Shown here in pieces: positions 13,880-19,649 of a stretch of 19,649 bases of DNA. A program made the position numbers and the translations under genes. Position 1 is the stretch's first letter, and each line of letters begins with the position of its first letter. Source of the DNA: an uncultured bacterium. GTDB lineage: Bacteria; Planctomycetota; Phycisphaerae; Phycisphaerales; SM1A02. Location: the NCBI GenBank assembly GCA_903867275.1, contig CAIPQY010000211.1, positions 1 through 19,649 on the forward strand. Reading direction: 5' to 3'. The notes under the pieces were generated by a model that saw nothing but the letters and a program-made list of their open reading frames with translations, did not search any database and was not told the origin of the DNA.

Positions 13880-15055
13880 ATGTCACGCCCCGATGCCGCG
13901 CAGCGCGTGCCGCTGGAGCGGTTGATTTCATCGCGCAGTCGCTCGATCGACGCGTCGGGTATCCGCAAGGTGTTCGACCTGGCGGTGAACCTGAAGGATC
14001 CGATCAACCTCTCGATCGGGCAGCCCGACTTTCCCGTGCCGGAAGTCATGCGCGAGGCCGCGGCCAACGCGGTGCGCGAGAACCGCAGCGGCTATTCGGT
14101 CACCCAGGGCATTTCCGAGCTGCATGCGGCCATCTGGAAGCATCTGGAGAAGGATGTCGGCTGGAAGGGGCCCACGCAGGATCTTGGCAACATCGTCACC
14201 AGTGGCACCAGCGGTGGTCTGCTGCTGTCGCTGATGGCCGTGCTGGACGCGGGGGACGAGTTCATCGCGCCGGATCCGTACTTCGTGATGTATCCGCAGA
14301 TCGCCAAGATGATCGGCGCCCAGTGCACGCTGTGCGACACCTATCCCGATTTCCGCATGACGGCCGAGCGTGTGGAGCCGTTGATCACGCCGCGCACCAA
14401 GGCGGTGCTGGTGAACTCGCCGAGCAATCCATGTGGAACGGTGATGTCGGGTGCCGAGATGCGCGACCTGGTCGACCTGTGCGAGCGTCGAGGGGTGCTG
14501 CTGATCAGCGACGAGATCTACGACGAGTTCTGCTTCCCCGACGCGCGCGAGAACGGGTGCTGCCCGAGTCCGGCGCGCTACACCGATCAGTGCCTGCTGA
14601 TCCGCGGCTTCGGCAAGACCTACGGCTGCACCGGTTGGCGGCTCGGCTACGCGGCCGGGCCCATGGCGCTGGTGCAGGAGATGGCGAAGCTGCAGCAGTA
14701 CAGCTTCGTGTGCGCGCCCACGCCGCTGCAGTGGGGCGTGATTCCCGCGTTCGACTGCGACCTGTCGCCCGCCATCGCGGAGTACGCGCGGCGTCGTGAC
14801 ATGGTGGTGAAGGCGTTCGAGGGCGTGGCCGAGGTTGCGCGACCGGGCGGCGCGTTCTACGCGTTCGTGCAGGTGCCCAAGCGGCTTGGTCTCACCGCCA
14901 CGCAGTTCGTGGAGAAGGCGATCGAGCGGCGCGTGCTGGTGATTCCGGGCAAGGTGTTCAGCGAGCGTGACACGCACTTCCGCCTGAGTTTCGCCACCAA
15001 CCCAGCGAAACTCGAGGAAGGCCTCGGCATCCTTCGTGCACTGATGTCCGCATAA
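13880..15055 (+). CDS. PLP-dependent aminotransferase, class I/II
   Basis: A 391-residue fold-type I aminotransferase. N-L-S-I-G-Q-P-D-F-P-V-P at about 42-53 is the family opening, followed by G-Y-S-V-T-Q-G-I-S-E-L. N-S-P-S-N-P-C-G-T and S-D-E-I-Y-D-E-F (PLP-ring Asp) come next. The Schiff-base Lys246 is in G-F-G-K-T-Y, followed by G-W-R-L-G-Y, and the substrate carboxylate Arg is in F-R-L-S-F-A. The usual N-P-T-G is N-P-C-G. Substrate cannot be fixed from sequence; aspartate- or alanine-type transaminases are closest. GTG at 13874 is an alternative start. It begins 9 nt after the small basic protein stop and ends directly at the long inverted repeat. Confidence 0.9.
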   Translation: MSRPDAAQRVPLERLISSRSRSIDASGIRKVFDLAVNLKDPINLSIGQPDFPVPEVMREAAANAVRENRSGYSVTQGISELHAAIWKHLEKDVGWKGPTQDLGNIVTSGTSGGLLLSLMAVLDAGDEFIAPDPYFVMYPQIAKMIGAQCTLCDTYPDFRMTAERVEPLITPRTKAVLVNSPSNPCGTVMSGAEMRDLVDLCERRGVLLISDEIYDEFCFPDARENGCCPSPARYTDQCLLIRGFGKTYGCTGWRLGYAAGPMALVQEMAKLQQYSFVCAPTPLQWGVIPAFDCDLSPAIAEYARRRDMVVKAFEGVAEVARPGGAFYAFVQVPKRLGLTATQFVEKAIERRVLVIPGKVFSERDTHFRLSFATNPAKLEEGLGILRALMSA

Positions 15056-15115
15056 GAGGGACGGGGGTCATTATTGGACGCCGGCATTCGGTTCCAATAA
15101 TGACCCCCGTCCCTC
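15056..15115. repeat. Perfect 23-bp inverted repeat, bidirectional terminator or REP-like palindrome
   Basis: The left arm at 15056-15078 is an exact reverse complement of the right arm at 15093-15115, with a 14-nt loop that can form a small CCG/CGG inner hairpin (15081-15083 with 15089-15091). The stem holds GGGACGGGGGTCATTATTGG. It begins at the base after the aminotransferase stop and ends 7 nt before the thiG stop, so transcripts from both sides would fold it. No T-run follows, so it is not a textbook rho-independent terminator. The arm is unusually long and exact and resembles REP-type repeats in other genomes. Confidence 0.9.
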
Positions 15116-15122
15116 ATATCGG

Positions 15123-15986
15123 TCACTCGCCGGGGATGTGCACGAAGGTGCCGCTCCAGGGACTGCTTGCGGAACCCAGCAACTTGCGTGGGATGCGACC
15201 CGCTCGCGCGCCAAGGTAGCCGGCGTCGCAGGCCATCCGCATGGCATGCGCCATGCGAACCGGCTCGTTCGCGTGCGCGATGCCGGTGTTCAGCAGCACG
15301 CCATCCGCGCCAAGTTCCATCGCGATGGTCACGTCGCTTGGTGTGCCGACGCCGGCGTCCACGATCACGGGATAGTCCGCGCGTCCGCCATGCTCCGGCG
15401 ACTTCAACACCTGCAGCAGCACCGCGATGGCCTCCGGATTCGCCACGCCGCGGCCGCTGCCGATGGGGCTGCCGGCCGGCATCACGCTTGTGGCACCCGC
15501 GTCGCGCAGTCGCTGCGCAAGGATCGCGTCGTCGCTGCTGTAGCAGAGCACCTCGAAACCGTCCTTCACCAGTTCGGCGCATGCCTGCAGCGTGCCCACT
15601 GGATCGGGCAGCAGCGTGGCCTTGTCGCCAAGCACCTCAAGCTTCACCCAGCGAGACCCGGCGTTGCCCAGTTGTTCAAGCAGGTCGCGGCCCAGGCGCG
15701 CAACGCGCACGGCGTCGTCGGCGGTGAAACAGCCCGCGGTGTTCGGCAGGATGTGCAGCTGGTCGAGCGGAAGGGCCTCCAGCAGCGAGCGTCCCTGCGC
15801 GTCGTACAGCCGCTCGCGGCGCACGGCCACGGTGACGGCGTCTGCGCCGCTGGCCAGCACCGCCTCGCGCATCTGGTCCATGTCGCGGTACTTGCCGGTG
15901 CCCACCACCAGCCGCGAGCGAAGCGTGAAGGAGCCCACCTGCAGCGGCGGAACGACAGCGGCGGAGGCGATTCGTGCGTCTTCCAT
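15123..15986 (-). CDS. thiG: Thiazole synthase
   Basis: A 287-residue TIM-barrel enzyme that builds the thiazole phosphate ring of thiamine from deoxyxylulose phosphate, dehydroglycine or glycine imine, and sulfur carried on ThiS thiocarboxylate. Landmarks are R-L-V-V-G-T-G-K-Y (25-33), L-P-N-T-A-G-C (80-86), and W-V-K-L-E-V-L-G-D with the imine-forming Lys115. P-A-G-S-P-I-G-S-G-R-G, I-V-D-A-G-V-G and D-G-V-L-L-N-T-G-I-A complete the barrel. Two adjacent ATGs exist. I chose 15986 because GGGAGG at 15993-15998 is 6 nt upstream of it, against only 3 nt from the ATG at 15989, which overlaps the thiS stop as ATGA. The C-terminus ends in a short loop near the palindrome. Confidence 0.94.
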   Translation of the reverse strand: MEDARIASAAVVPPLQVGSFTLRSRLVVGTGKYRDMDQMREAVLASGADAVTVAVRRERLYDAQGRSLLEALPLDQLHILPNTAGCFTADDAVRVARLGRDLLEQLGNAGSRWVKLEVLGDKATLLPDPVGTLQACAELVKDGFEVLCYSSDDAILAQRLRDAGATSVMPAGSPIGSGRGVANPEAIAVLLQVLKSPEHGGRADYPVIVDAGVGTPSDVTIAMELGADGVLLNTGIAHANEPVRMAHAMRMACDAGYLGARAGRIPRKLLGSASSPWSGTFVHIPGE

Positions 15987-16186
15987 CATCCGCCTCCCAC
16001 CAGCGTGACCACTTCCACGCGATCGCCATCCTGCAACTGGTGCGACTCGTGGCGGCTCCGCGGAACAAGCGTGCGGTTCACCTCGACCGCGCATGGCACG
16101 CCGTCGCGCCCAAGCTCGCGCAGCAGGTCGCGCACCGAGCCGGCGCCGGTGGATTCGTAGGACTGCCCATTCAGTTCAAGCTTCAT
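15986..16186 (-). CDS. thiS: Sulfur carrier protein ThiS
   Basis: A 66-residue ubiquitin-fold protein that carries sulfur as a C-terminal thiocarboxylate to ThiG. M-K-L-E-L-N-G at the N-terminus, V-E-V-N-R-T-L-V-P-R in the middle, L-Q-D-G-D-R-V-E-V-V near the end, and the terminal V-G-G-G are family hallmarks. The Gly-Gly end is the site that is adenylated and thiolated. The ATG at 16186 begins the conserved first strand; the longer frame upstream overlaps the divergent lipoprotein. The gene overlaps thiG. ThiF, ThiH or ThiO partners are not in the window. Confidence 0.93.
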   Translation of the reverse strand: MKLELNGQSYESTGAGSVRDLLRELGRDGVPCAVEVNRTLVPRSRHESHQLQDGDRVEVVTLVGGG

Positions 16187-16196
16187 GAAGGCAGGA

Positions 16197-16202
16197 ATGG
16201 TA
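16197..16202 (-). promoter_or_regulatory. Putative -10 box (TACCAT) of thiS-thiG
   Basis: On the minus strand TACCAT ends 10 nt before the ATG at 16186. No room exists for a structured thiamine (TPP) riboswitch in the 64 nt between the divergent starts, and I see no THI-box-like sequence. Confidence 0.45.
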
Positions 16203-16236
16203 GTCGGTGTGCCTGCGCACGTGCGTGGCACGCGTC

Positions 16237-16242
16237 TACCAT
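16237..16242 (+). promoter_or_regulatory. Putative -10 box (TACCAT), near-leaderless
   Basis: TACCAT ends 8 nt before the GTG at 16251. It is the same hexamer as on the opposite strand at 16197-16202, with 34 nt between them. Confidence 0.48.
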
Positions 16243-16250
16243 TCGGGCGC

Positions 16251-17042
16251 GTGCGAAGTCTGCTCTCGATGCTGATGCTTGTCTCGCTGGTCGCCTGCAA
16301 GCGGCCCGCCTACGACACCACCACGCCCGACGCGGCGCTGGATGCGGCCGTGGCCATGGTGCAGCAGGGACAGGCGCAGCAACTGCCGGGGCTGATCGAG
16401 ATCGAGGCACGAGACATCACCTTCGAGGACGGCGTGACCGAGGCCAGTGCCATCGCGGAGGTGAAGGTGAAGGCCGGCGACATGCTGGCACGGCTGCTTC
16501 GCGTGGCGCAGGGGTTGCGTGATCGATTCCCGAAGGAGGTCGAGCGCGAGGTGAAGGCGGCCACGAAGAAGACCGCGCGCAGCACCCGCGAATTCACGGT
16601 GGCGATTCTCGCTGATCCGGCCGCATGGCTTGCCGCGCAGCGACCTCGCATCACCGCAACCGATCTCGGCGATGGCACGGCGGCGCTTTCGCTCGATGGT
16701 GATCCGCTGCTCGCGGGTGTGCTGACCATGGTGCAGACGCCGGGCGGCTGGCGATTCCGCGTTCCGGTGGAGCTGGTGCGAGACAACCAGTACTGGCCCG
16801 ACACCCGCCATGAGTGGAGCGTGATCGCCAGCATGATGCTGGCCATCGAGCACGCGCTGGTGGACTTTCAGCGCGATCTGGATGGCGGCAAGATCGCCAG
16901 CCTGGATGCGGCGAGTTCGCGTGTGGGCAGGCTTGTGGGCGAGAGCGTGGTGGTGCAGTCCATCATCTACGCGGCGATGAAGCGCCCCGAGTCGGCGGCG
17001 AAGGATGCACCCGAGGCACCGGCGCAACCTGCGGCCAAGTGA
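16251..17042 (+). CDS. Hypothetical lipoprotein
   Basis: A 263-residue protein that I do not recognise. Starting at GTG 16251 it reads M-R-S-L-L-S-M-L-M-L-V-S-L-V-A-C, a short signal with lipobox L-V-A-C (Cys16). Starts further upstream would add a non-signal extension and overlap thiS. The -10-like box 8 nt upstream supports this start. The mature part looks mostly helical (repeated Ala/Leu helices near 30-110), with a charged segment V-E-R-E-V-K-A-A-T-K-K at about 98-108 and a Pro/Ala/Lys tail. It is probably tethered to a membrane. It ends 7 nt from the convergent antiporter gene. Confidence 0.8.
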   Translation: MRSLLSMLMLVSLVACKRPAYDTTTPDAALDAAVAMVQQGQAQQLPGLIEIEARDITFEDGVTEASAIAEVKVKAGDMLARLLRVAQGLRDRFPKEVEREVKAATKKTARSTREFTVAILADPAAWLAAQRPRITATDLGDGTAALSLDGDPLLAGVLTMVQTPGGWRFRVPVELVRDNQYWPDTRHEWSVIASMMLAIEHALVDFQRDLDGGKIASLDAASSRVGRLVGESVVVQSIIYAAMKRPESAAKDAPEAPAQPAAK

Positions 17043-17049
17043 CGGCTCG

Positions 17050-18492
17050 TCAAAGGAAGAGCATCGACACGGCCGCCATGACCGGCAGCAGCAGTGCGGC
17101 GGCCCATGCGACATACCCGAGGAATCCAGGCATGGGCACGCCTTCCTGCTTCGCGATGGCGCGCACCATCAGGTTCGGGCCGTTGCCGATGTAGGTCATG
17201 GCGCCCATGAACACCGCGCCGAGCGACACGCCTGCGAGCAGGTCTCCTCGGATGAAGCTTCCATCAGCCAGCGCCACGCTGCCCGCCATGACGCCCTGTG
17301 GCGTCACGCCGCGCGCCACCTCCATGAACACCACATAGGTGGGTGCGTTGTCGAGCACGCTCGACAGTGAGCCGGCACTCCAGAACAGCTTCCATGGCGC
17401 GTCCATGCCGAGTGACGCGCCCTTCACTTCCAGCACCGCCAGCGGCACCTGCATGGCCATGAAGATGCCGCAGAACAGCGCAGCGACTTCGCCCATGGGT
17501 GCCAGCGAGAAGGCGCGCGGTCCGCGCTTCTTCCACGGTCGCGGGTCCACGCTGGCCGCAGCAAGGCCAAGCAGCAGCAGTTCGCGGAACAGCTGTGGCG
17601 GGGTCCATCCGACCAACGGCATCGCCTGCCCCGGCTGCACCAACGCAACCACCAGAGCCGCGAGTGCGAGCAGCAGCAGGTGCCACCAGCCCACCACGCG
17701 GATGCGGGTGGGGAGCGAGGTGTGCAGTTGCACCTCGCGTCGTTGCATGGATGCGTCCATGGCCGCGTACAGCGCCAGCAGCGTTCCCACGGTGAACAGC
17801 CACGGCTTCCACAGGCTCAGCGTCCACGTGAAGGGAACGCCACGCAGGAAACCGAGGAACAGCGGTGGATCGCCGATCGGCAGCAGGCATCCACCCACGT
17901 TGCTCACCAGGAAGATGAAGAACACCACGGTGTGCACGCGGTGCCGACGATGGGCGTTGGCGCGCAGCAGTGGCCGGATCATGAGCATGCTTGCGCCCGT
18001 GGTGCCGAGCAGGTTCGCCAGCACCGCGCCCAGCGCCAGCATGCATGTGTTGGCGCCGGTGCTTCCGGGAATGTGACCTTCCAGCCGCACGCTGCCCGAA
18101 ATCACGTAGAGCACCAGCAGCAGCACGATGAAGGGCACGAACTCGGCGATGGCGTGTGCCGCGCTGCCGAGGGCGTTCTCCTCGCCGGCGCGCAGGTGCA
18201 TCCACAGCAGTGCGGCCAGCCCCATGGCGGCGCTGACCGCAAGCTTGCTCATGTTGGATTCCCACCAGTGCTCCGTGGCCGGCACCAGCGGCAGCACCAC
18301 CATGCAGCCGAGCAGCGCGACGAAGGGCAGGCACCCCGCCCACCAGTCTGGCAGCACGGCGATGGCCGCCGCGTCCGCGGCATGCGGCAGCGCGAGTCCG
18401 CGCAGCGAGGCCACGCACAGCGCGAGGGCCAGCAATGCACCCACGGTTCTGGTGACATGCGCCACGCGACGGCTGCTGTGGGTGTGCGCCAT
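17050..18492 (-). CDS. Sodium:proton antiporter-type membrane protein (ion transporter superfamily)
   Basis: A 480-residue polytopic membrane protein with about twelve hydrophobic segments. N-L-L-G-T-T-G-A-S-M-L-M-I-R-P then S-N-V-G-G-C-L-L-P-I-G-D-P-P-L-F-L-G-F form the first half-repeat. S-S-V-L-D-N-A-P-T-Y-V and Y-I-G-N-G-P-N-L-M-V form the second. These paired hairpin and Asp/Asn-Pro motifs are typical of the ion transporter superfamily, and the set matches sodium:proton antiporter / CitMHS-2 type proteins. The true substrate (Na+/H+ or a carboxylate) cannot be decided. The start at 18492 is supported by a TACAAC box 6 nt upstream and by the short His/Ser/Arg N-terminus before the first helix. 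Confidence 0.87.
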   Translation of the reverse strand: MAHTHSSRRVAHVTRTVGALLALALCVASLRGLALPHAADAAAIAVLPDWWAGCLPFVALLGCMVVLPLVPATEHWWESNMSKLAVSAAMGLAALLWMHLRAGEENALGSAAHAIAEFVPFIVLLLVLYVISGSVRLEGHIPGSTGANTCMLALGAVLANLLGTTGASMLMIRPLLRANAHRRHRVHTVVFFIFLVSNVGGCLLPIGDPPLFLGFLRGVPFTWTLSLWKPWLFTVGTLLALYAAMDASMQRREVQLHTSLPTRIRVVGWWHLLLLALAALVVALVQPGQAMPLVGWTPPQLFRELLLLGLAAASVDPRPWKKRGPRAFSLAPMGEVAALFCGIFMAMQVPLAVLEVKGASLGMDAPWKLFWSAGSLSSVLDNAPTYVVFMEVARGVTPQGVMAGSVALADGSFIRGDLLAGVSLGAVFMGAMTYIGNGPNLMVRAIAKQEGVPMPGFLGYVAWAAALLLPVMAAVSMLFL

Positions 18493-18498
18493 GGGTGC

Positions 18499-18504
18499 GT
18501 TGTA
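18499..18504 (-). promoter_or_regulatory. Putative -10 box (TACAAC), leaderless spacing
   Basis: On the minus strand TACAAC ends 6 nt before the ATG at 18492. The last base departs from TAnnnT, so support is mostly from the spacing. Confidence 0.3.
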
Positions 18505-18519
18505 GCCGATGCGCCGCCA

Positions 18520-18548
18520 TTGCGTGCGACGCTTCACGCGACTACCGT
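18520..18548 (+). promoter_or_regulatory. Putative promoter: TTGCGT, 17-nt spacer, TACCGT
   Basis: TTGCGT at 18520-18525 and TACCGT at 18543-18548 are 17 nt apart. The -10 ends 6 nt before the ATG at 18555. This is the only case in the window with a plausible -35 box at ideal spacing, and it again points to a leaderless start. Confidence 0.5.
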
Positions 18549-18554
18549 CTGTGC

Positions 18555-19649
18555 ATGGTGCGGCATGCCCTGTTCCTGTTGCTGGTGATTCCGTTGGCGA
18601 TCGCATCGCTGGCGTGGGCGCAGCAGCCGTATGTGCACGACTTCACCGTGACGGGCCTGCTGGAGCCGATGGCGGTGGGATTCGACAAGGATGGTTCGCT
18701 GCTGGTGGCGGCGGGGCGCGAGGGCCTGCTTCGCTTCGATCGCCAGGGCACCCGCACGGTGGTTTCGAGCGCGCGTGCAGATCGGCTGCCAGGCGCGGGG
18801 CCGGTGTCGGTGGACACGTTGCGCAATCGCGTCATCGTGCGCACCGACGCGCAGGCTTCGGTGATCGACGGCACAGGCTGGGAGATCGGTCGGCTCAGTG
18901 TTCCCGAGGCGGTGGCCATGGCACCCGACGGTGCGGTGTGGATCGCCGACACGGGCAACGCGCGCGTGGTGCGCGTGGATCGCGATGGCAGCGCGCGCGC
19001 CTTCGGTGAGCGGGGCTTCTTCCCCGGCCAGTTCATCGCGCCATCCGGCGTGGCGTTCGATGTGGATGGCCCATTGGTGACCGACCGGCTGAATCACCGC
19101 GTGACGCGGCTTGCCTGGGACGGCACGATGCGCGACGTGTTTGGGCTGCATGCGGTGCGACCGAGGGAAGGCGAGGGGCGCGTGCACTATCCGACCGCCA
19201 TCGCCGTCGAGCCGAATGCCGGTCGTGTTGCCATCGCGGAGCCGTTCGAGCGCCGGGTGCAGGTGTTTCGGCCGCGTGCCGTCGACGAGAAGTTGAAGCC
19301 GATGCCGCCCATGCCGAGCAAGGAGGGCGTGACCAGCCATTTCGGTCCAGACTGTTCGGTGGGCGGCGACATCGTGGCGGCATGGGAACCCGAGAGCGGC
19401 TGCGTGGTGCTGTGGGATGCGCGCAACAACCCGCCTGCACACGTGAACACCTTTGGCGGCACGGGTGAGCGTCCTGGCCAGTTTCGTGCGCCTGTGTCCG
19501 TGCTGGTGGAGCCCGATGGCGGCGCGGTATGGGTGCTGGATCGGCTCGGTGATCGGTTGGAGCGGTGGCTGATCACCCGAGATCGAGACGGCCCCGTCGA
19601 CTTCGATCCGTTCATGACGCGGCTGTATGCGGGCATGCCGCTGTCGGAG
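18555..19649 (+). CDS. Exported NHL-repeat protein (3' end cut by window)
   Basis: The frame is open for 365 codons to the last base with no stop, so the gene continues beyond the window. Residues 1-22 are a signal peptide ending A-W-A, followed by Q-Q-P. NHL-type repeats are visible as V-A-M-A-P-D-G-A-V-W-I-A-D-T-G-N-A-R-V-V-R-V-D (about 117-139), then P-G-Q-F-I-A-P-S-G-V-A-F-D. A later repeat has G-Q-F-R-A-P-V-S-V-L-V-E-P-D-G-G-A-V-W-V-L-D. These form beta-propellers that bind proteins or ligands outside the cytoplasm. No lipobox Cys, so it is periplasmic or secreted. It is divergent from the antiporter gene; a functional link is not shown. Confidence 0.85.
   Translation, partial: MVRHALFLLLVIPLAIASLAWAQQPYVHDFTVTGLLEPMAVGFDKDGSLLVAAGREGLLRFDRQGTRTVVSSARADRLPGAGPVSVDTLRNRVIVRTDAQASVIDGTGWEIGRLSVPEAVAMAPDGAVWIADTGNARVVRVDRDGSARAFGERGFFPGQFIAPSGVAFDVDGPLVTDRLNHRVTRLAWDGTMRDVFGLHAVRPREGEGRVHYPTAIAVEPNAGRVAIAEPFERRVQVFRPRAVDEKLKPMPPMPSKEGVTSHFGPDCSVGGDIVAAWEPESGCVVLWDARNNPPAHVNTFGGTGERPGQFRAPVSVLVEPDGGAVWVLDRLGDRLERWLITRDRDGPVDFDPFMTRLYAGMPLSE

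Noticed and set aside
16187..16250. TPP riboswitch upstream of thiS-thiG
   Set aside because: Only 64 nt lie between the divergent starts, the -10-like box is 10 nt from the thiS ATG, and no THI-box conserved sequence is visible.

Overview
The window is about 19.6 kb of dense, high-G+C bacterial chromosome with 24 protein genes on both strands, the first and last cut by the window edges. I see no tRNA, rRNA, CRISPR array, transposase or phage gene. The best taxonomic clues point to Planctomycetota, probably a Phycisphaerae-type lineage. They are a small basic protein of the type found in the Planctomycetes/Verrucomicrobia/Chlamydiae group (13595-13870), a MoxR/DUF58/BatA-vWA gene set, a phosphatidate cytidylyltransferase with a variant signature, and many lipoproteins of unknown function. 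This placement is inference from family content, not a database result.

Layout. 1-3741 (+): a three-gene operon of MoxR AAA+ ATPase (5' cut), DUF58 protein and membrane-anchored BatA/vWA protein, joined by 4-nt start/stop overlaps. 3775-5774 (+): a TPR protein fused to an Fe(2+)-trafficking (YggX-like) domain, a class 1 dihydroorotate dehydrogenase and a minimal zincin metallopeptidase. 9315-6610 (-): a tight five-gene operon of TPR protein, recX, lipoprotein, rhodanese and cdsA, followed by a separately promoted coiled-coil zinc-ribbon protein (6533-5778). 9374-10960 (+): a large lipoprotein whose 3' end overlaps nth (11627-10863, -) tail to tail. 11669-15055 (+): TIM-barrel protein, acpS, a one-TM protein with a SPOR-like domain, the small basic protein and a class I/II aminotransferase. 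This run ends in a perfect 23-bp inverted repeat that separates it from thiS-thiG (-). 16251-19649: a lipoprotein (+), a sodium:proton antiporter-type membrane protein (-) and an exported NHL-repeat protein (+, cut by the window end).

Regulation. Most genes that open a transcription unit have a TAnnnT hexamer (usually TAYCnT) 6-10 nt before the start codon. That is the place expected of a -10 box if transcription begins at or next to the start codon, giving leaderless mRNA. Several genes inside operons have GGAG/GGAGG Shine-Dalgarno sequences instead. The pattern also supports the GTG starts of nth and of the lipoprotein at 16251. Four divergent gene pairs have only 41-64 nt between start codons, with back-to-back -10 boxes.

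Most of the content is housekeeping: cofactor (thiS, thiG, acpS), lipid (cdsA), pyrimidine (pyrD), repair (nth, recX) and envelope genes. I find no clear new defence or mobile system. The most interesting items are the promoter/start-codon architecture, the TPR-YggX fusion and its stand-alone TPR relative, the long palindrome, and the altered iron-sulfur cysteine spacing and antisense-overlapping tail of Nth.
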